DNA of 64,000 bases, taken from Thysanoteuthis rhombus (taxonomy: Eukaryota; Mollusca; Cephalopoda; Oegopsida; Thysanoteuthidae). Made by a program: the position numbers and the translations under genes. The notes under the pieces are model-generated. The model saw nothing but the letters and a program-made list of their open reading frames with translations. It had not been told where the DNA came from and ran no database searches. Shown piece after piece: positions 47,066-57,288 of this stretch (position 1 is the stretch's first letter; each line of letters begins with the position of its first letter). The DNA lies in the NCBI GenBank assembly GCA_963457665.1, contig OY735207.1, positions 38,852,316-38,916,315 on the forward strand. Direction: 5' to 3'.

Positions 47066-48704
47066 TTAGTGACTAGTTTTACTTTATCAGAGCACACCCA
47101 CAATACCAGCCAGCTCGAAAAAAAAAATCCCTGGAAAAAATAGGATTTCAACTAAACAAACAGGTTATCTATAAACATGCTGGTGTGTAAGTATTTTCCC
47201 TGATGTTTACACATTTCTCCTGACAACCAGTGAAATGAACCGAGAAAATAAAACAAACAAGAAAAAAAAAAGGAGAAAAAATACACAAAGAAACGAAATC
47301 ACAATCTCTTCCATCCCACTTTTTATATGCATCTCCGCCTTACACTTTGCTTTTTTTAATTGATAATGTGATACTTGATATTCGATTCCCAAGATCTCTC
47401 TCCCATTCACTTTTTCCTTCTCGAAATAGGTTTTGGTTAAATAATTGTAGAAAGAGAGCTTTAAAATGTAGGACATGGGTAAGATTTGGCATACTTATGT
47501 AATCCTCACACAGTCAACACTTATTAAGCTTAGCGTAAATACATTGCAAAAACCAGCACGACGTCAAGAATATTGTGATACGCTATGCTCCCAAGTAAAG
47601 AACCTTTCCTGCCTATAAGATCAGCATTTAAAATCTTGTATTTTACCAAGGCTCGGGCACTGTTTAGCATGAAACCTTTCCAACCACTTTCGACACATTT
47701 TATCATTAACAATGCGTTTTGTAACTACTTATTTTCCTCTGTTTTCCAACGTTAAGATCAATAAGCAAAAATGTTAGTTGAGACAAATTATTAACAAAAA
47801 AAAAACGCATGCTGATATGACAGCCGTCACAGTACAATCAAAGGCGATCTTTTTGAATGAAGTCAGTTAAATAGTACCCCAGTCAAATGCCACCCAGCTA
47901 CAAAAACACAGAACGAACTTTTATAGCAACCAAATGATAATAATAATCTTGATAAGTATGCTGTAATACTTTTTTAAATTGATTCTTAAGGGGCGTTTTG
48001 AACAATTTCTCGGTGAGCATTATGGATTTTAAAAGGTTAGAACTCGCGGCCTCCGACCCAACACTCTGTCAGCGAACAGGCTAGAACAAACAGTGAATAA
48101 ATAAACAAGAATAACTACAGTGAAAAAGAACAACGAATAGGCGAATTCAGAGAAAGCATAAAACAGACTTTAAAGACTTGAGTGACATTAAGAAGAATCC
48201 CCAGCCCGCCATGATATTGGATAACCCTCAGATTACTTAAGCAGTTAGGATTGTGGTTTTGTGAATTTGGCGATTTTAAGGTTCACAAACAATGCATTAA
48301 CCTCAGTGTGGCCCCCAACTGAAACAGCACACTTTGCTTGTCATTTTCAAACGCTGGGGCGGGCCTTGGGGCCGCTATGCCTTGTCAGGAGCAGGGATAT
48401 TCGTAGCTGCGCTGGTGAAGGCGGGGCGCAAAGCAGGGTAGCGCTGGGTAGCGCTGGGTGTGGTGAGGAAAGGCAAGAAGTGTAGCGTTGGGGTAAGGCA
48501 AAGGCATCTCACACGGTCAGTCATGCGTAAATCTCATTTTGTTTACAGCTTTGCGTAAGGGCGGGAACAAGGGAAAACTAAGGTCGCTTTTTTTTCGTGG
48601 AAAGTGCCAGAAATTTCAGAATAAGTGGGGAATTCTGATACATTAATGCAAGTCTGTGCGTTGAATGGTTTGGCGTCGCGTAAAGGCCAAAATAACAGTG
48701 CGAT
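47066..48704. other. unique sequence, about 1.6 kb
   Basis: Mostly AT-rich. 48330-48480 is GC-richer with GGGTAGCGCT repeated twice. A 74-codon plus frame there (48261-48485) has no recognisable domain. Confidence 0.4.
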
Positions 48705-49200
48705 CTTCTTCAGATACGGGTTTCCCCCGCTATCCGACAGTAAAGTTTCCCTACCGAAGACTTCCCGAAAGCCAGAATGGCGTAAAGCAAAGAAGGTATT
48801 CCAATTGATTTATATGAGAAAACTTTTGAGGGTTCAAAGGCCGAGAAAAAAAAAGGTGATATTGGTATGTTAAGCTAAGTCTTCAGAGGTCGGGATGGTG
48901 GAGAGGACAAAGAACTGGGATGTAGGAGAATGAGGAAGAGGGTGCCTACCTGTTTCCTAAGATACAGGTTTACCTCGCAACCCGAAAGTCGGGGGTTCCT
49001 ATAAAACCCTTTCATGATAGGCGAAAAGCGTAGAAGCAATCGCCATTAATTTATACGGGAGAACTTTAGAGCGTTCAAAGGCCAAGAAATGATGATTGTG
49101 GTATATTAAGCGAAGTCGCCAGAAGTTGGGATCGTGGGAAGAACTGGTAACAAGGGTGTGAGAGAGAGAAAAGGGTGATGCGTGCTGCTTTTATAACAGA
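48705..49200 (+). repeat. GGCGTAAAG-family repeat, tandem pair
   Basis: Copy 1 (about 48705-48950) and copy 2 (about 48965-49200) share CGAAAGcCaGAATGGCGTAAAG-type strings, TTAATTTATA.GGGA.AACTT, GAGCGTTCAAAGGCCAAGAA, GGTAT.TTAAGC.AAGTC and TGCTGCTTTTATAACAG.TCGCT. This matches the repeats at 19.7, 31.5 and 60.8 kb. Confidence 0.7.
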
Positions 49201-49539
49201 TCGCTACGAAAGAAACACGCTCTCTTTTCGCCATTTTTTGCAAAAGCAAAGAAGTGGCATGAAGCGAACTTTCGATAAGCGTGAAATCCCTGTATTAGAA
49301 AAGAAAAGAGAGAGAGAGAGAGCAAAATTCTCTATAAGGTGGAACTCTGAATTTCAAGGAACATAAGCTAGGAAATGCTTTCCTGTAGGAAAGTAAAAAA
49401 AATGAAATGGGGTTTTTAGATTTTCAGGTAAAATGATTTCGCCGAGACACAGGGAAGAATAACTTGAAAGATGAACAGATTGTACATTTCGTTTAAAGTC
49501 CTCGAACCTATACGAGGGAGCCTCGTCATTTGTCAATAG
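49201..49539. other. unique sequence with short (GA)n
   Basis: (GA)n at 49306-49322. Nothing else. Confidence 0.45.
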
Positions 49540-49625
49540 TTAGCTTGCTGATGTTGCAGACCATTAGTAGTGAGTAGTGTATTCGATCCTCACTTGATGC
49601 CCTACAGATGTGGCTTTGCTATAAA
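49540..49625 (+). mobile_element. tRNA-like SINE fragment, family 4
   Basis: GTTAGCTTGCTGATGTTGCA, then GTATTCGATCCTCACTTG (B-box-like) and CCCTACAGATGTGGCTTT, matching the fragment at 31655-31765. Confidence 0.4.
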
Positions 49626-49629
49626 CACA

Positions 49630-50010
49630 ACAGGCACCCACGAACATCCCCGCAATGACGTACGGCTGGAGCAATATTAGGAATAACTCTTAGCGATAGA
49701 AAAAATATCAACACGGATTAGAGGGAGGACCAGAGTGAAGCATATCAGTCAAGTAATTATGAATGAAAAGTAGATAAGGGCAAGGCACAATGCAAGAAGA
49801 TTGGACAACAGACAGAGCAAAAGACTAACTGACTAGTGCACTGGGGACCGTAAACGTAGTAGGAAAAGACCAGGCACAAGATGGGGAGCCAGCGACACGT
49901 GGGAGAAGTTAGTGCAATCACGTTAGTCATCGAAAGAGATGGAAAGGCTTTTGTCCAGCAGTGGACCCATGACGACTGATTAGGATAATGACCTGGTTAT
50001 AATGATGATA
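49630..50010 (+). mobile_element. LINE 3' end of a second family
   Basis: Codons RTRVKHISQVI, RSRKRPGTRWGASDTWEKLV and MERLLSSSG, then DNA reading GGCTTTTGTCCAGCAGTGGA near 49950, and a loose ATAATGATGATAT end. The R-P-G-T-R-W...W pattern followed by a CCAGCAGTGG end is usual for LINE ORF2 termini of RTE-like or related clades, but this copy differs from the RTE family above. Stops are present. Confidence 0.55.
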
Positions 50011-50171
50011 TATTCCGATCAAAATGCAGGCAGCAGGGGTAGAAGAGCATTCAGAAATATAAGACTGGCTCAAATCTCGAAGAAGTTGCACTTGACCTTC
50101 ACGTTTTTTTTAATTTTTGCGTACATGGCCCCACCGTGTAAGGCCTTTATAATCGTGAGAAACCCTCTCAA

Positions 50172-50172
50172 C

Positions 50173-50203
<31 letters not shown>

Positions 50204-50204
50204 T

Positions 50205-50268
<64 letters not shown>

Positions 50269-50280
50269 GATAATTCTGTC

Positions 50281-50342
<62 letters not shown>
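50172..50342. repeat. (TA)n microsatellite with interruptions
   Basis: Two long TA blocks separated by ATTGATAATTCTGTC at about 50266-50280, with ATGTATA or ACACATA islands. Confidence 0.97.
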
Positions 50343-50525
50343 GTGTGCTACCCTATCGGTCACAGGATTGATTCCTTCTGCAACCTCATTTTCTTTAATT
50401 GTTTATTCTATTCAAGTTGTCTAGGCCAAATGATACATTCACCGCGTAATAACGGGAGATCATTTCAAATAAGAGTTTCTATATAATATAACGCCATTTA
50501 TAATCATTTCAGTCGGATAATATAT
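50343..50525 (+). mobile_element. tRNA-derived SINE, family 2, copy 2 (5'-truncated)
   Basis: Starts at the end of the (TA)n with GTGTGCTACCCTATCGGT, then B-box-like CAGGATTGATTCCTTCTGC, and the same body as at 32.6 kb (CTTTAATTGTTTATTCTATT, CTAGGCCAAATGATACATTC, GGAGATCATTTCAAATA). The A-box is missing. Confidence 0.65.
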
Positions 50526-51348
50526 CCATTTTTTCATAATATGTATATAGTCAGAAAGCTACACACACACACACACACTCACACACATGTTTAAATATAA
50601 TCTCTAATTTTTGCTCTATGTGATATTTCGACGCCATTTTTTTTCAACAATTTTTTTTTCTTCGCAGACAAACGGTCTTCGCCAAAGGAAGTGGGTCTGC
50701 AATATGTATAAAACACAAATTCTGTGTTCTAGTCTGCCATATAATTGCCTTTCGTAGAGACAAAATATTTCAAACAAAAATTTATATGCTATGCACGAAA
50801 AACTTTCAGACTAACGGTAAATTTGGATTTACGTCTTTGTGTCTGGAAATGTAGGTTCGCTTATATTTCGATGAACCTGCAGCACTTCTTTCTTCCTAGA
50901 AAAAAAGGGTAAAAAAAAATATCAAACATGTTTTTTTTTCACGTAGAGCTTTCAAAATTGAAAACTGTGGAGAAGATTTTTTCTCAAGTTATGAAGGGTT
51001 ATGGTAGATTTAACCGAATTTCTGAGCGTATCCAATACAATATATGGCACCCCGCTTTTTCAGCAAAAACTACTTGAATTAATGCAGATATATCGAAATA
51101 TCTGTTTATTAAGGTTCAGTACAGGGACTTATATGCCAATTAAGTCTAGTCACTCAGGTGGATAAGTTAGCTATGCTCTGAACAATGAGATATTTTTCAA
51201 ATCTTTGTGAGTATCGGGAGACTTAGCTATACAAATATAATTTTTAATCCGGAATCCTGAAAACTGGAAAGTTCCGGATTATCGAACATTTTTCCATGAA
51301 TATCAACAGCACACCAAAAATGATACGACTTCAGATACCTCCGTACTC
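50526..51348. other. unique sequence
   Basis: Short (CA)n at about 50561-50586. No gene recognised. Confidence 0.45.
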
Positions 51349-51885
51349 TCATCATCAATCTTTTAACGTCCATCTTTGGACATAGACCTTCCCAGAGATT
51401 CGCCACAATGCTCTATCGTGGGCGTCACGGAGCCAGTATTTTCTAAATTTGTCTAGTTCAACTCTCCATCTTGTATTTCATCGGCCTCGGTATCGCATGT
51501 GATATCTGGGGATCCATGTTGTTGTCTTTTGGTTGTCTGTCATTCTTGCAACATGGCCTGCCCATTGCCGTTTGAGTTTTCTAATAGATTCTATGATGTC
51601 TCTGACTCCCGTTTTCTTCCTGATATACTGTGCTATCTTGCGATATCTCCATGTGAGGTTGAGCATGATTCTTTCATGTGCATGTTGCATGCTTATCAGT
51701 TTGTGAGTTTGTCTCTTGGTTAAGTTCCATGTTTCAGTTCCATAAGTGACTATTGGGAGGATGCATCGATCGTATACTCTTCTTTTCAAGATTATTGGGA
51801 TCGACTTGTTTCTGAAGTTTGGGCTGGCTCTGCCGAAGGTTTACCATCCTAGGGTGATTCTTCGCTTGATCTCTTCCTCTTATGT
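51349..51885 (-). mobile_element. RTE-type LINE 3' end, minus strand
   Basis: This is the most legible RTE C-terminus in the window. Minus strand: EEIKRRITLGW (about 51885-51840), then after a stop GRASPNFRNK, an uninterrupted 103-codon frame (51789-51478) with RRVYDRCILPIVTYGTETWN, HAHERIMLNLTWRYRKI, KKTGVRDIIESIRKLKRQWA, GHVARMTDNQ, and then HMRYRGR. It ends in CGTTAAAAGATTGATGATG at about 51350. Catalytic RT motifs are absent, so it is 5'-truncated. Confidence 0.85.
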
Positions 51886-52229
51886 AGGTATCATACGGAA
51901 GACTGCTGTACTCTACCAGGCTTTATAGAGAAGAGCAGAAGTTATCGTTTGAAGTCAGTCTTGACACAACTGTTACCACGCAGTTTGTGTCTCAGACCTC
52001 CTACTAGTCAGATTAGCCCTTGCTGGGGGGGGGTCGGAGGTAATCTCTTTGTCTTGGAAGAGTAACATTATTAGATATCCCCACACACCCCATTATGTAA
52101 CAGTGTTATATGGAATAATGAAGCATCGATACGTTACATGTACCATCGTTCAAGAATCAAAAAAGTTCCAAGTTCCGAGAAGTGTTGGGTCCCCCAAAAC
52201 GATAGAGGATTGTTAACCTGTAGCACTCG
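51886..52229. other. unique sequence
   Basis: G10 run near 52025-52034. Nothing else recognised. Confidence 0.45.
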
Positions 52230-52565
52230 AATAAGAGATTGCCAACCTGTTATTTCTACATTCGTTCTATCAGTAAGTCTTGCTTTTATTCTTCGCCAGT
52301 GACAATAATTTTCTCCATTCTTAATACATTTCTATAGTCAAATGCATTCATATAGTAAAATAATCTGCAATGCATTTACAGTGTGCATATAATAGTCCCA
52401 TTCGGTCAGTAACATTTTCATTAATCCCTAGCCATTGATAATTTTCAATGCATCACTATAGAAGAATCATTAACAATGCATTTGTATTATATATGAAATT
52501 CTGTCAGTAATGCTAGCATTAATTCCCGGCCATTGACAGTCCATTTCTTTCAGATTATGATTTCA
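52230..52565. repeat. diffuse AT-rich repeat, about three units
   Basis: Clearest locus of this family. CAGTGACAATAATTTTC (52302), CATTGATAATTTTCAATGC (52433) and CATTGACAGTCCATTTC (52535) mark unit starts. TATAGTAAAATAATCTGCAA, TTACAGTGTGCATATAATAG, TCGGTCAGTAACATTTTCAT and TGTCAGTAATGCTAGCATTA recur between them. Unit length is about 100-130 bp. Confidence 0.6.
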
Positions 52566-52989
52566 ATACACACAAAAGATGAGAGGTGACGACTATTGCT
52601 AAAACGCGCCAGAGATATTTAGTTTGCCAGTGCACAAAATGAATAGCACCGGACTAGAAAGTAATGGAGCAGTAGCAGAATCCATGGAAAGCGATAAGAA
52701 AAGCTGAAAGCTTACTTACATGATTCGCGTTTAGATGCAGCCAGCGTTAAAATATAACAAAGGTTTTTTTCAATTTTTTCTCTTACAGTCAAAATTGCTG
52801 TGTCACTATTTATGTGACAATTAGCGTGAATGAAAGGTTTGATGCATTTGCTTAATAAATCCTGTCTGACTTACATGAATATGCCATTATTAAAAAAAAA
52901 AAATCTCGTTTACGTCAATCGACCAGCATTCAATACCTGCAAAGTAGCGACATCTCCGCGATAGAAACAAATGGAAGAGTTTCTCTAAT
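52566..52989. other. unique sequence
   Basis: Nothing recognised. Confidence 0.45.
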
Positions 52990-53262
52990 ACGAGCTCTAA
53001 CCAGAAAGTATCAAACCATTTGATATAACTGAAAAAAAGGGCCTACCTAGAACAACGACATTTTATTTCTCTTCAAAGTACGATCACACAATACACAAGC
53101 TTACTCAATGGAGTTTCACTGTCGATTGAGTGACCCCATGGAAGACCGTTTGATTACGCATGTGTAGTAAGGTACCATCCGATCGGTAATCAAGTTACAT
53201 CAAGTCTGTGCAACCGGTTCTTGAAATATTCAAAATGGCTGAATACTCTCCGGACGGACCTC
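52990..53262. mobile_element. mariner-type MITE, about 270 bp
   Basis: The right end on the minus strand reads AGGTCCGTCCGGAGAGTATT, then CATTTTGAATATTTCAAGAA. The left end GAGCTCTAACCAGAAAGTAT aligns with the 33.8-kb left end. CTTCAAAGTAC is shared with the 33.8-kb relic and CAAGTTACATCAAG with the 9.0-kb relic. No transposase codons remain, so it is a short non-autonomous derivative. Confidence 0.6.
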
Positions 53263-53469
53263 GTGAGTCGTCATATTTTCGAATCAAATCTACAAATCCG
53301 TAACAAGCCAGATTTCAATTTTTGAAAGCTGGTTGGTGCTTTAAATAAACATCTCATCAGTCAATATAAACTTGTCATTGAATTTTTGCAAAAATAGAAT
53401 AAAAAAACAAAAATTAATTCGAGGCTTACAACAGACGGCTTTTTGTGTAGGTTAGTATCGCTGCTTTTT
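53263..53469. other. unique sequence
   Basis: Nothing recognised. Confidence 0.45.
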
Positions 53470-54800
53470 CGACCCGACAAGACAATGAACGATGGGTTGG
53501 AGAAGAGAAAGAAGACGAGAAAAATGATAAAAACTGAAAAAGGAAAGAAGAAGATAATGACTGAAAAAAAAGACAAGAAAAATGTGGGCGGAAAAACAAA
53601 TCGAGAGAGGTTGTCAAAGAAAGGAAAGGGAGAGAGAGAGGGAGAGAGAGAGAAGCGGAGGAAGAAGGAAGAATAATGAACAAATGAAAGAAGGAATGGA
53701 AGATTTCGCTCTTGGTAGCCCAATGGTTAGGATGTTGGTTTCCAAGACTAGTGATAGTAGGTTGGAGTTTTAATAACTGTTTATGAAAAAATGAATGAGA
53801 AAAATAGAGGGAACAGAGGAAAGGAAAACTGCTCGGTATCAAGAATGGAAAAAAGAATGAATCTTAGGATTTCAGGATGAAGAAGAGGCCCAAAATGTGA
53901 GGGAGAGGGAGAAATTAACAAAGAAAGATAAGAAGAAAGACAGGAAGGAAGGAAATGCAAAGTATGAAATCCTACAATCGAGAGTCAACAGTGGGAGAGA
54001 CGGAAGAGGCAGACAGACAGACAGACAGACAACCAGAGAATAAAAGAAAGAGAGAAAGAAAGGAAGAAAGGAAGAAAGGAAGGAAAGAAATGCGAATGAT
54101 ACAATCGTATGGTTGAAAGTCAATAATGGTAGAGCTGTAAGAGAGAAATGGACAGACTGACAGGTAATAAAAGAAAGAGAGAAAGTTAAGATGAAAGAAA
54201 GAAAGAAAGAAAGAAAGATAGGAAGAAAAATGGCAAGTTAAAGTGTCAGGGCAAACCACGTACGAACAAAAACAACGTTTTGAAAGAAAAGAATGAATTA
54301 GAAAGAAGAAAAAATGTAATGAAAATGTGAATCACATATAATTAAACAATTGAAGACTAAAAAGTGAAAAAGAAAGAAAAAAAGAAGAAAAGCGGTTGAA
54401 GGACGAATGAAAGATGAAAGAAAGAAAAAAAGAATGAAATCGACATTGAAAAAAAAAAGCAAATATCAAACATGAAACAAATCTGTATCAGCCAAAAGAG
54501 TAAAAGACACAGAGTGTATGAATGAAAGAAAAAAGTAGATGAATGAAATAATGAAGGAAATCGGAAATGTGCAGAGATTGAAGTAAAGAACGCAGTCAAT
54601 GTAAAAGTAAATAATAAAACTAATTGGAGATTGACATGAAATACAAAATGAATAAAAAAAAAAAAATAAAACAATTGAAACAAAACCGAAAAAGAAAAAT
54701 GTAAGAACTAATAGAGAGAATGAGAAAAGAAAATCAAAACATAAGCTAGAAAAAAAAAATAATGAATGAATGAATGAGTGAATGCATGGCTAAAAATAAA
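53470..54800. repeat. very long purine-rich tract
   Basis: About 1.3 kb dominated by A/G on the plus strand. It includes (GA)n near 53630-53652, a GACA run at 54009-54030 and short (GAAA)n or (GGAA)n runs. Short islands of mixed sequence occur (53700-53780, 53960-54000, 54240-54290). Confidence 0.85.
53708..53785 (+). other. tRNA-like sequence inside the purine tract
   Basis: CTTGGTAGCCCAATGGTTAG is an A-box-quality string; after about 35 bp AGGTTGGAGTTTTAAT stands where a B-box would be (one central mismatch). Probably a SINE head or old tRNA pseudogene. Confidence 0.45.
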
Positions 54801-55204
54801 CGAAGAAAATAATTGAAATGAGTTTATTATTAGAAATGCTAAATGACCCACATTCAGTGTTGAGCCTCGATTGGTGCAGGACGAGAAGAAGGCATACTGT
54901 GCTATTGTCGTCTGGACAATGATTTCAGTTTTTCTTTCACCCCACTCTGTCCAAAATTCTTTTTCTCAAAAAACATTTTCCCTGACTCTCTGTCTCTTCA
55001 ATTATACTTTTTTTTTCTTTGTTTGCTCTTTATTTATTTAATTAACATGTTCATCTTCTTTTCTTTTCTTTTTTTTTAAAAATCTCTTTTCGTGCCGATG
55101 GGCATTCGATAACAACTTCTTCCTTAATAGTCTCTATTTATTTGCTTTTTTGTTTCGTTTGTTTCTAACTTCAACTTTAATTTTTTTTATAAGACGATTG
55201 GCTC
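54801..55204. other. unique, partly T-rich sequence
   Basis: 54930-55090 is T/C-rich. No gene. Confidence 0.45.
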
Positions 55205-55690
55205 TTCTCCTCTGAGAAAAGGTGATGAATATAATGGATGAAAGAAAGAAAGAAAGAAAGAAAGAAAGAATGATTGAATGAAAATTTGATAATGATAAAA
55301 GAAGGAAGAAAGAAAAAAAGAACAATTGAATAGAGAAAGAAAGGAGTAAATGAAAGAAAAGAGAGATAAAACAAGGTTAGAGGGCAGAAAGAAAGTAAGG
55401 AGGAGAGACAGCTCAAAAATCGAAGAATAAGAAGCAAAGAAAAAAAAGAAAGAAAGAGACAAAGAAGAAAAGAAAGAATGAAAGAATAAAAAGAAAGAGA
55501 GGAAGACAGAAAGAAATAAGAGAAAAGGGGGTGAATAAAAATGAGAAATATTTCAGAAAATACTAAAAAAGGGAAATAAGTCAAACAGAAATGACTTGCA
55601 GATATGATAGATTTTAAAAGCAAGCACAAATAATGACTACTGGGCAATAAAATATTTTTCTTCTTTTTTTTTTTCAAATCTGACTCCCTA
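55205..55690. repeat. purine-rich tract with (GAAA)n
   Basis: (GAAA)n at about 55242-55269, followed by irregular A/G-rich sequence. Confidence 0.85.
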
Positions 55691-55756
55691 AAATTGGTGG
55701 AGTGCTATGAATGGGGAAAGGAATAAAACATCAATTATACGATCGATGTGTCTCAG

Positions 55757-55757
55757 T

Positions 55758-55796
<39 letters not shown>

Positions 55797-55816
55797 GTCT
55801 ATCTATCTATCAATCT
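55757..55816. repeat. (TCTA)n microsatellite
   Basis: About 13 TCTA units with TGTC and CAATC interruptions near the end. 55817-55970 following is unremarkable. Confidence 0.95.
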
Positions 55817-55974
55817 ATTGCCGTCAGTCAGGACCAGCAGTCAGTTCTCATCGCAAGTGTTAATTCTCACTAATATCGTTGCTGGCCCTGTCTGGTTTAG
55901 CCAGGGAAAATTAAGATGCAAGAATATCATTAAATACGTGGTAACAAAAAAAAACACTTTCAATATCATTTTTT

Positions 55975-56111
55975 TATTATTGAAAAGGGTAGAGAAAGAA
56001 AAGGGGTAAGGAAGAATATAGAAAGAATTTTTAAAAAATGAAAAAAATGCACAAGAAAAATAGAAAGATAGAAAGATACTGAGGGAGAAGACTGATGACA
56101 GAAAAAGGCAC

Positions 56112-56158
<47 letters not shown>

Positions 56159-56294
56159 AAATAGTTAAGCAAGAAAGAAAAGGTGGAAAGCTCGATAGGA
56201 CAAGGAGAAACGAGAAAAGAGGTAAAGGAAAGGGGGAAGAAAAAAGAAAGAAAGAAAAACGGATAAAAAGAGATAAAAAAAGAAAGATAGCTGC

Positions 56295-56331
<37 letters not shown>

Positions 56332-56507
56332 TGATAGATGAATGATGAAAAGGAGGAAGGTATATGCAAGAAAGAAAGAGCTAGAGAGAAAGAGGGGAAT
56401 TGATCGGAAGGCAAATGAATAAATAGATGAAGAAAGTGAGGGAGAAAGAAAGGAAGAAAAGGGAAAGAAAGAAAAAAGAGAAAGAAAGAAAGAAAGGAAG
56501 AAAGAAA

Positions 56508-56553
<46 letters not shown>

Positions 56554-56800
56554 AAAAATGAAAGAAAATAATAGAGCCAGTAAAAGAGGATTGGAATATT
56601 GGCATGGTCTCCTGAACAGATAAGAAAGAAAAAAGGCAAGAGAAGAAAAGGAGGAAAAGAAAGAAGAGACGAAAAGAAAGGAAAGTCCAAAAAATGATGG
56701 TAAAAGAAACGACAGAAAGAAAGAAAAGTACAGAAAGAAAGAAGAAGAAAAGAACAAGAGAAAGAAAAAGCAATTGAGAAAGAAATAGAGAACTGACAAG
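55975..56800. repeat. purine-rich tract with (GAAA)n and (GATA)n
   Basis: (GAAA)n at 56113-56155 and 56476-56555, (GATA)n at 56293-56338. The 264- and 277-codon minus-strand frames that span it are Phe/Leu/Ser homopolymer artefacts. Confidence 0.9.
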
Positions 56801-57180
56801 TGATTCTACTTTGGTGGGTCCTCAAAGCAGGGTCTTACTTTTTTGGCAAGAACTCAATGTAATTACCGCAAATTACCTGGCAAGGGGCGAACACGTGCTG
56901 TGCTACACACCCTGACAGTTATTGTCTGGCTCACGCAGTCTCCGAAAAACGTCAGCCACCCTACGCACTCACTCACAAAGAGAAATACGCACTCATGGAA
57001 ACAGACTTACACAAAAACGCATATAAGCGCACTTGCGATTTTTTAATGTGTTAACATCTGGTTATACATACACAGACAACCTTGTAAATGTTATCCCAAT
57101 TAGCTTGGGTGATTTCTAATTAATTTCTTATCGAAATTCCTGGGAGATTTTACACAGATATTCAAATAATTACGGTAAAG
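56801..57180. other. unique sequence
   Basis: Nothing recognised; a CA-containing stretch lies near 56930-57030. Confidence 0.45.
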
Positions 57181-57183
57181 TCG

Positions 57184-57288
57184 CACTGAAAACCCCAGTT
57201 ATCATCTGCTAATGTTAATTAAGCAACGACGAACCTGATCGGTACTTAGATGGGTGACCACTCGGAATCATTCCGTAGTGTAAGCCGC
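57184..57288 (+). pseudogene. 5S rRNA-derived sequence
   Basis: Contains ATTAAGCAACGACGAACCTG (5S A-box region, usually TTAAGCAACGTCGGGCC), ATCGGTACTT, TAGATGGGTGACCACTCGGA (C-box region, usually TGGATGGGTGACCGCCTGGG) and TTCCGTAGTGTAAGCC at the end. The bases before it (CAGTTATCATCTGCTAATG) fit the preceding 5S segment CGGTTCTCGTCCGATCACC poorly but colinearly. Divergence and the missing 5' third rule out a working 5S gene. It is a pseudogene or the head of a 5S-derived SINE. Confidence 0.75.

Noticed and set aside
55966..56825. Two overlapping minus-strand open frames of 264 and 277 codons, the longest in the window
   Set aside because: They run through (GAAA)n/(GATA)n purine tracts. The proteins are FLSFFLSFFLS/SIYLSIYLS repeats and stay open in more than one frame because the tract lacks stop codons.
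57184..57288. Functional 5S rRNA gene
   Set aside because: The first third is barely recognisable, there are many substitutions in the internal control region, and no T-run terminator follows directly.
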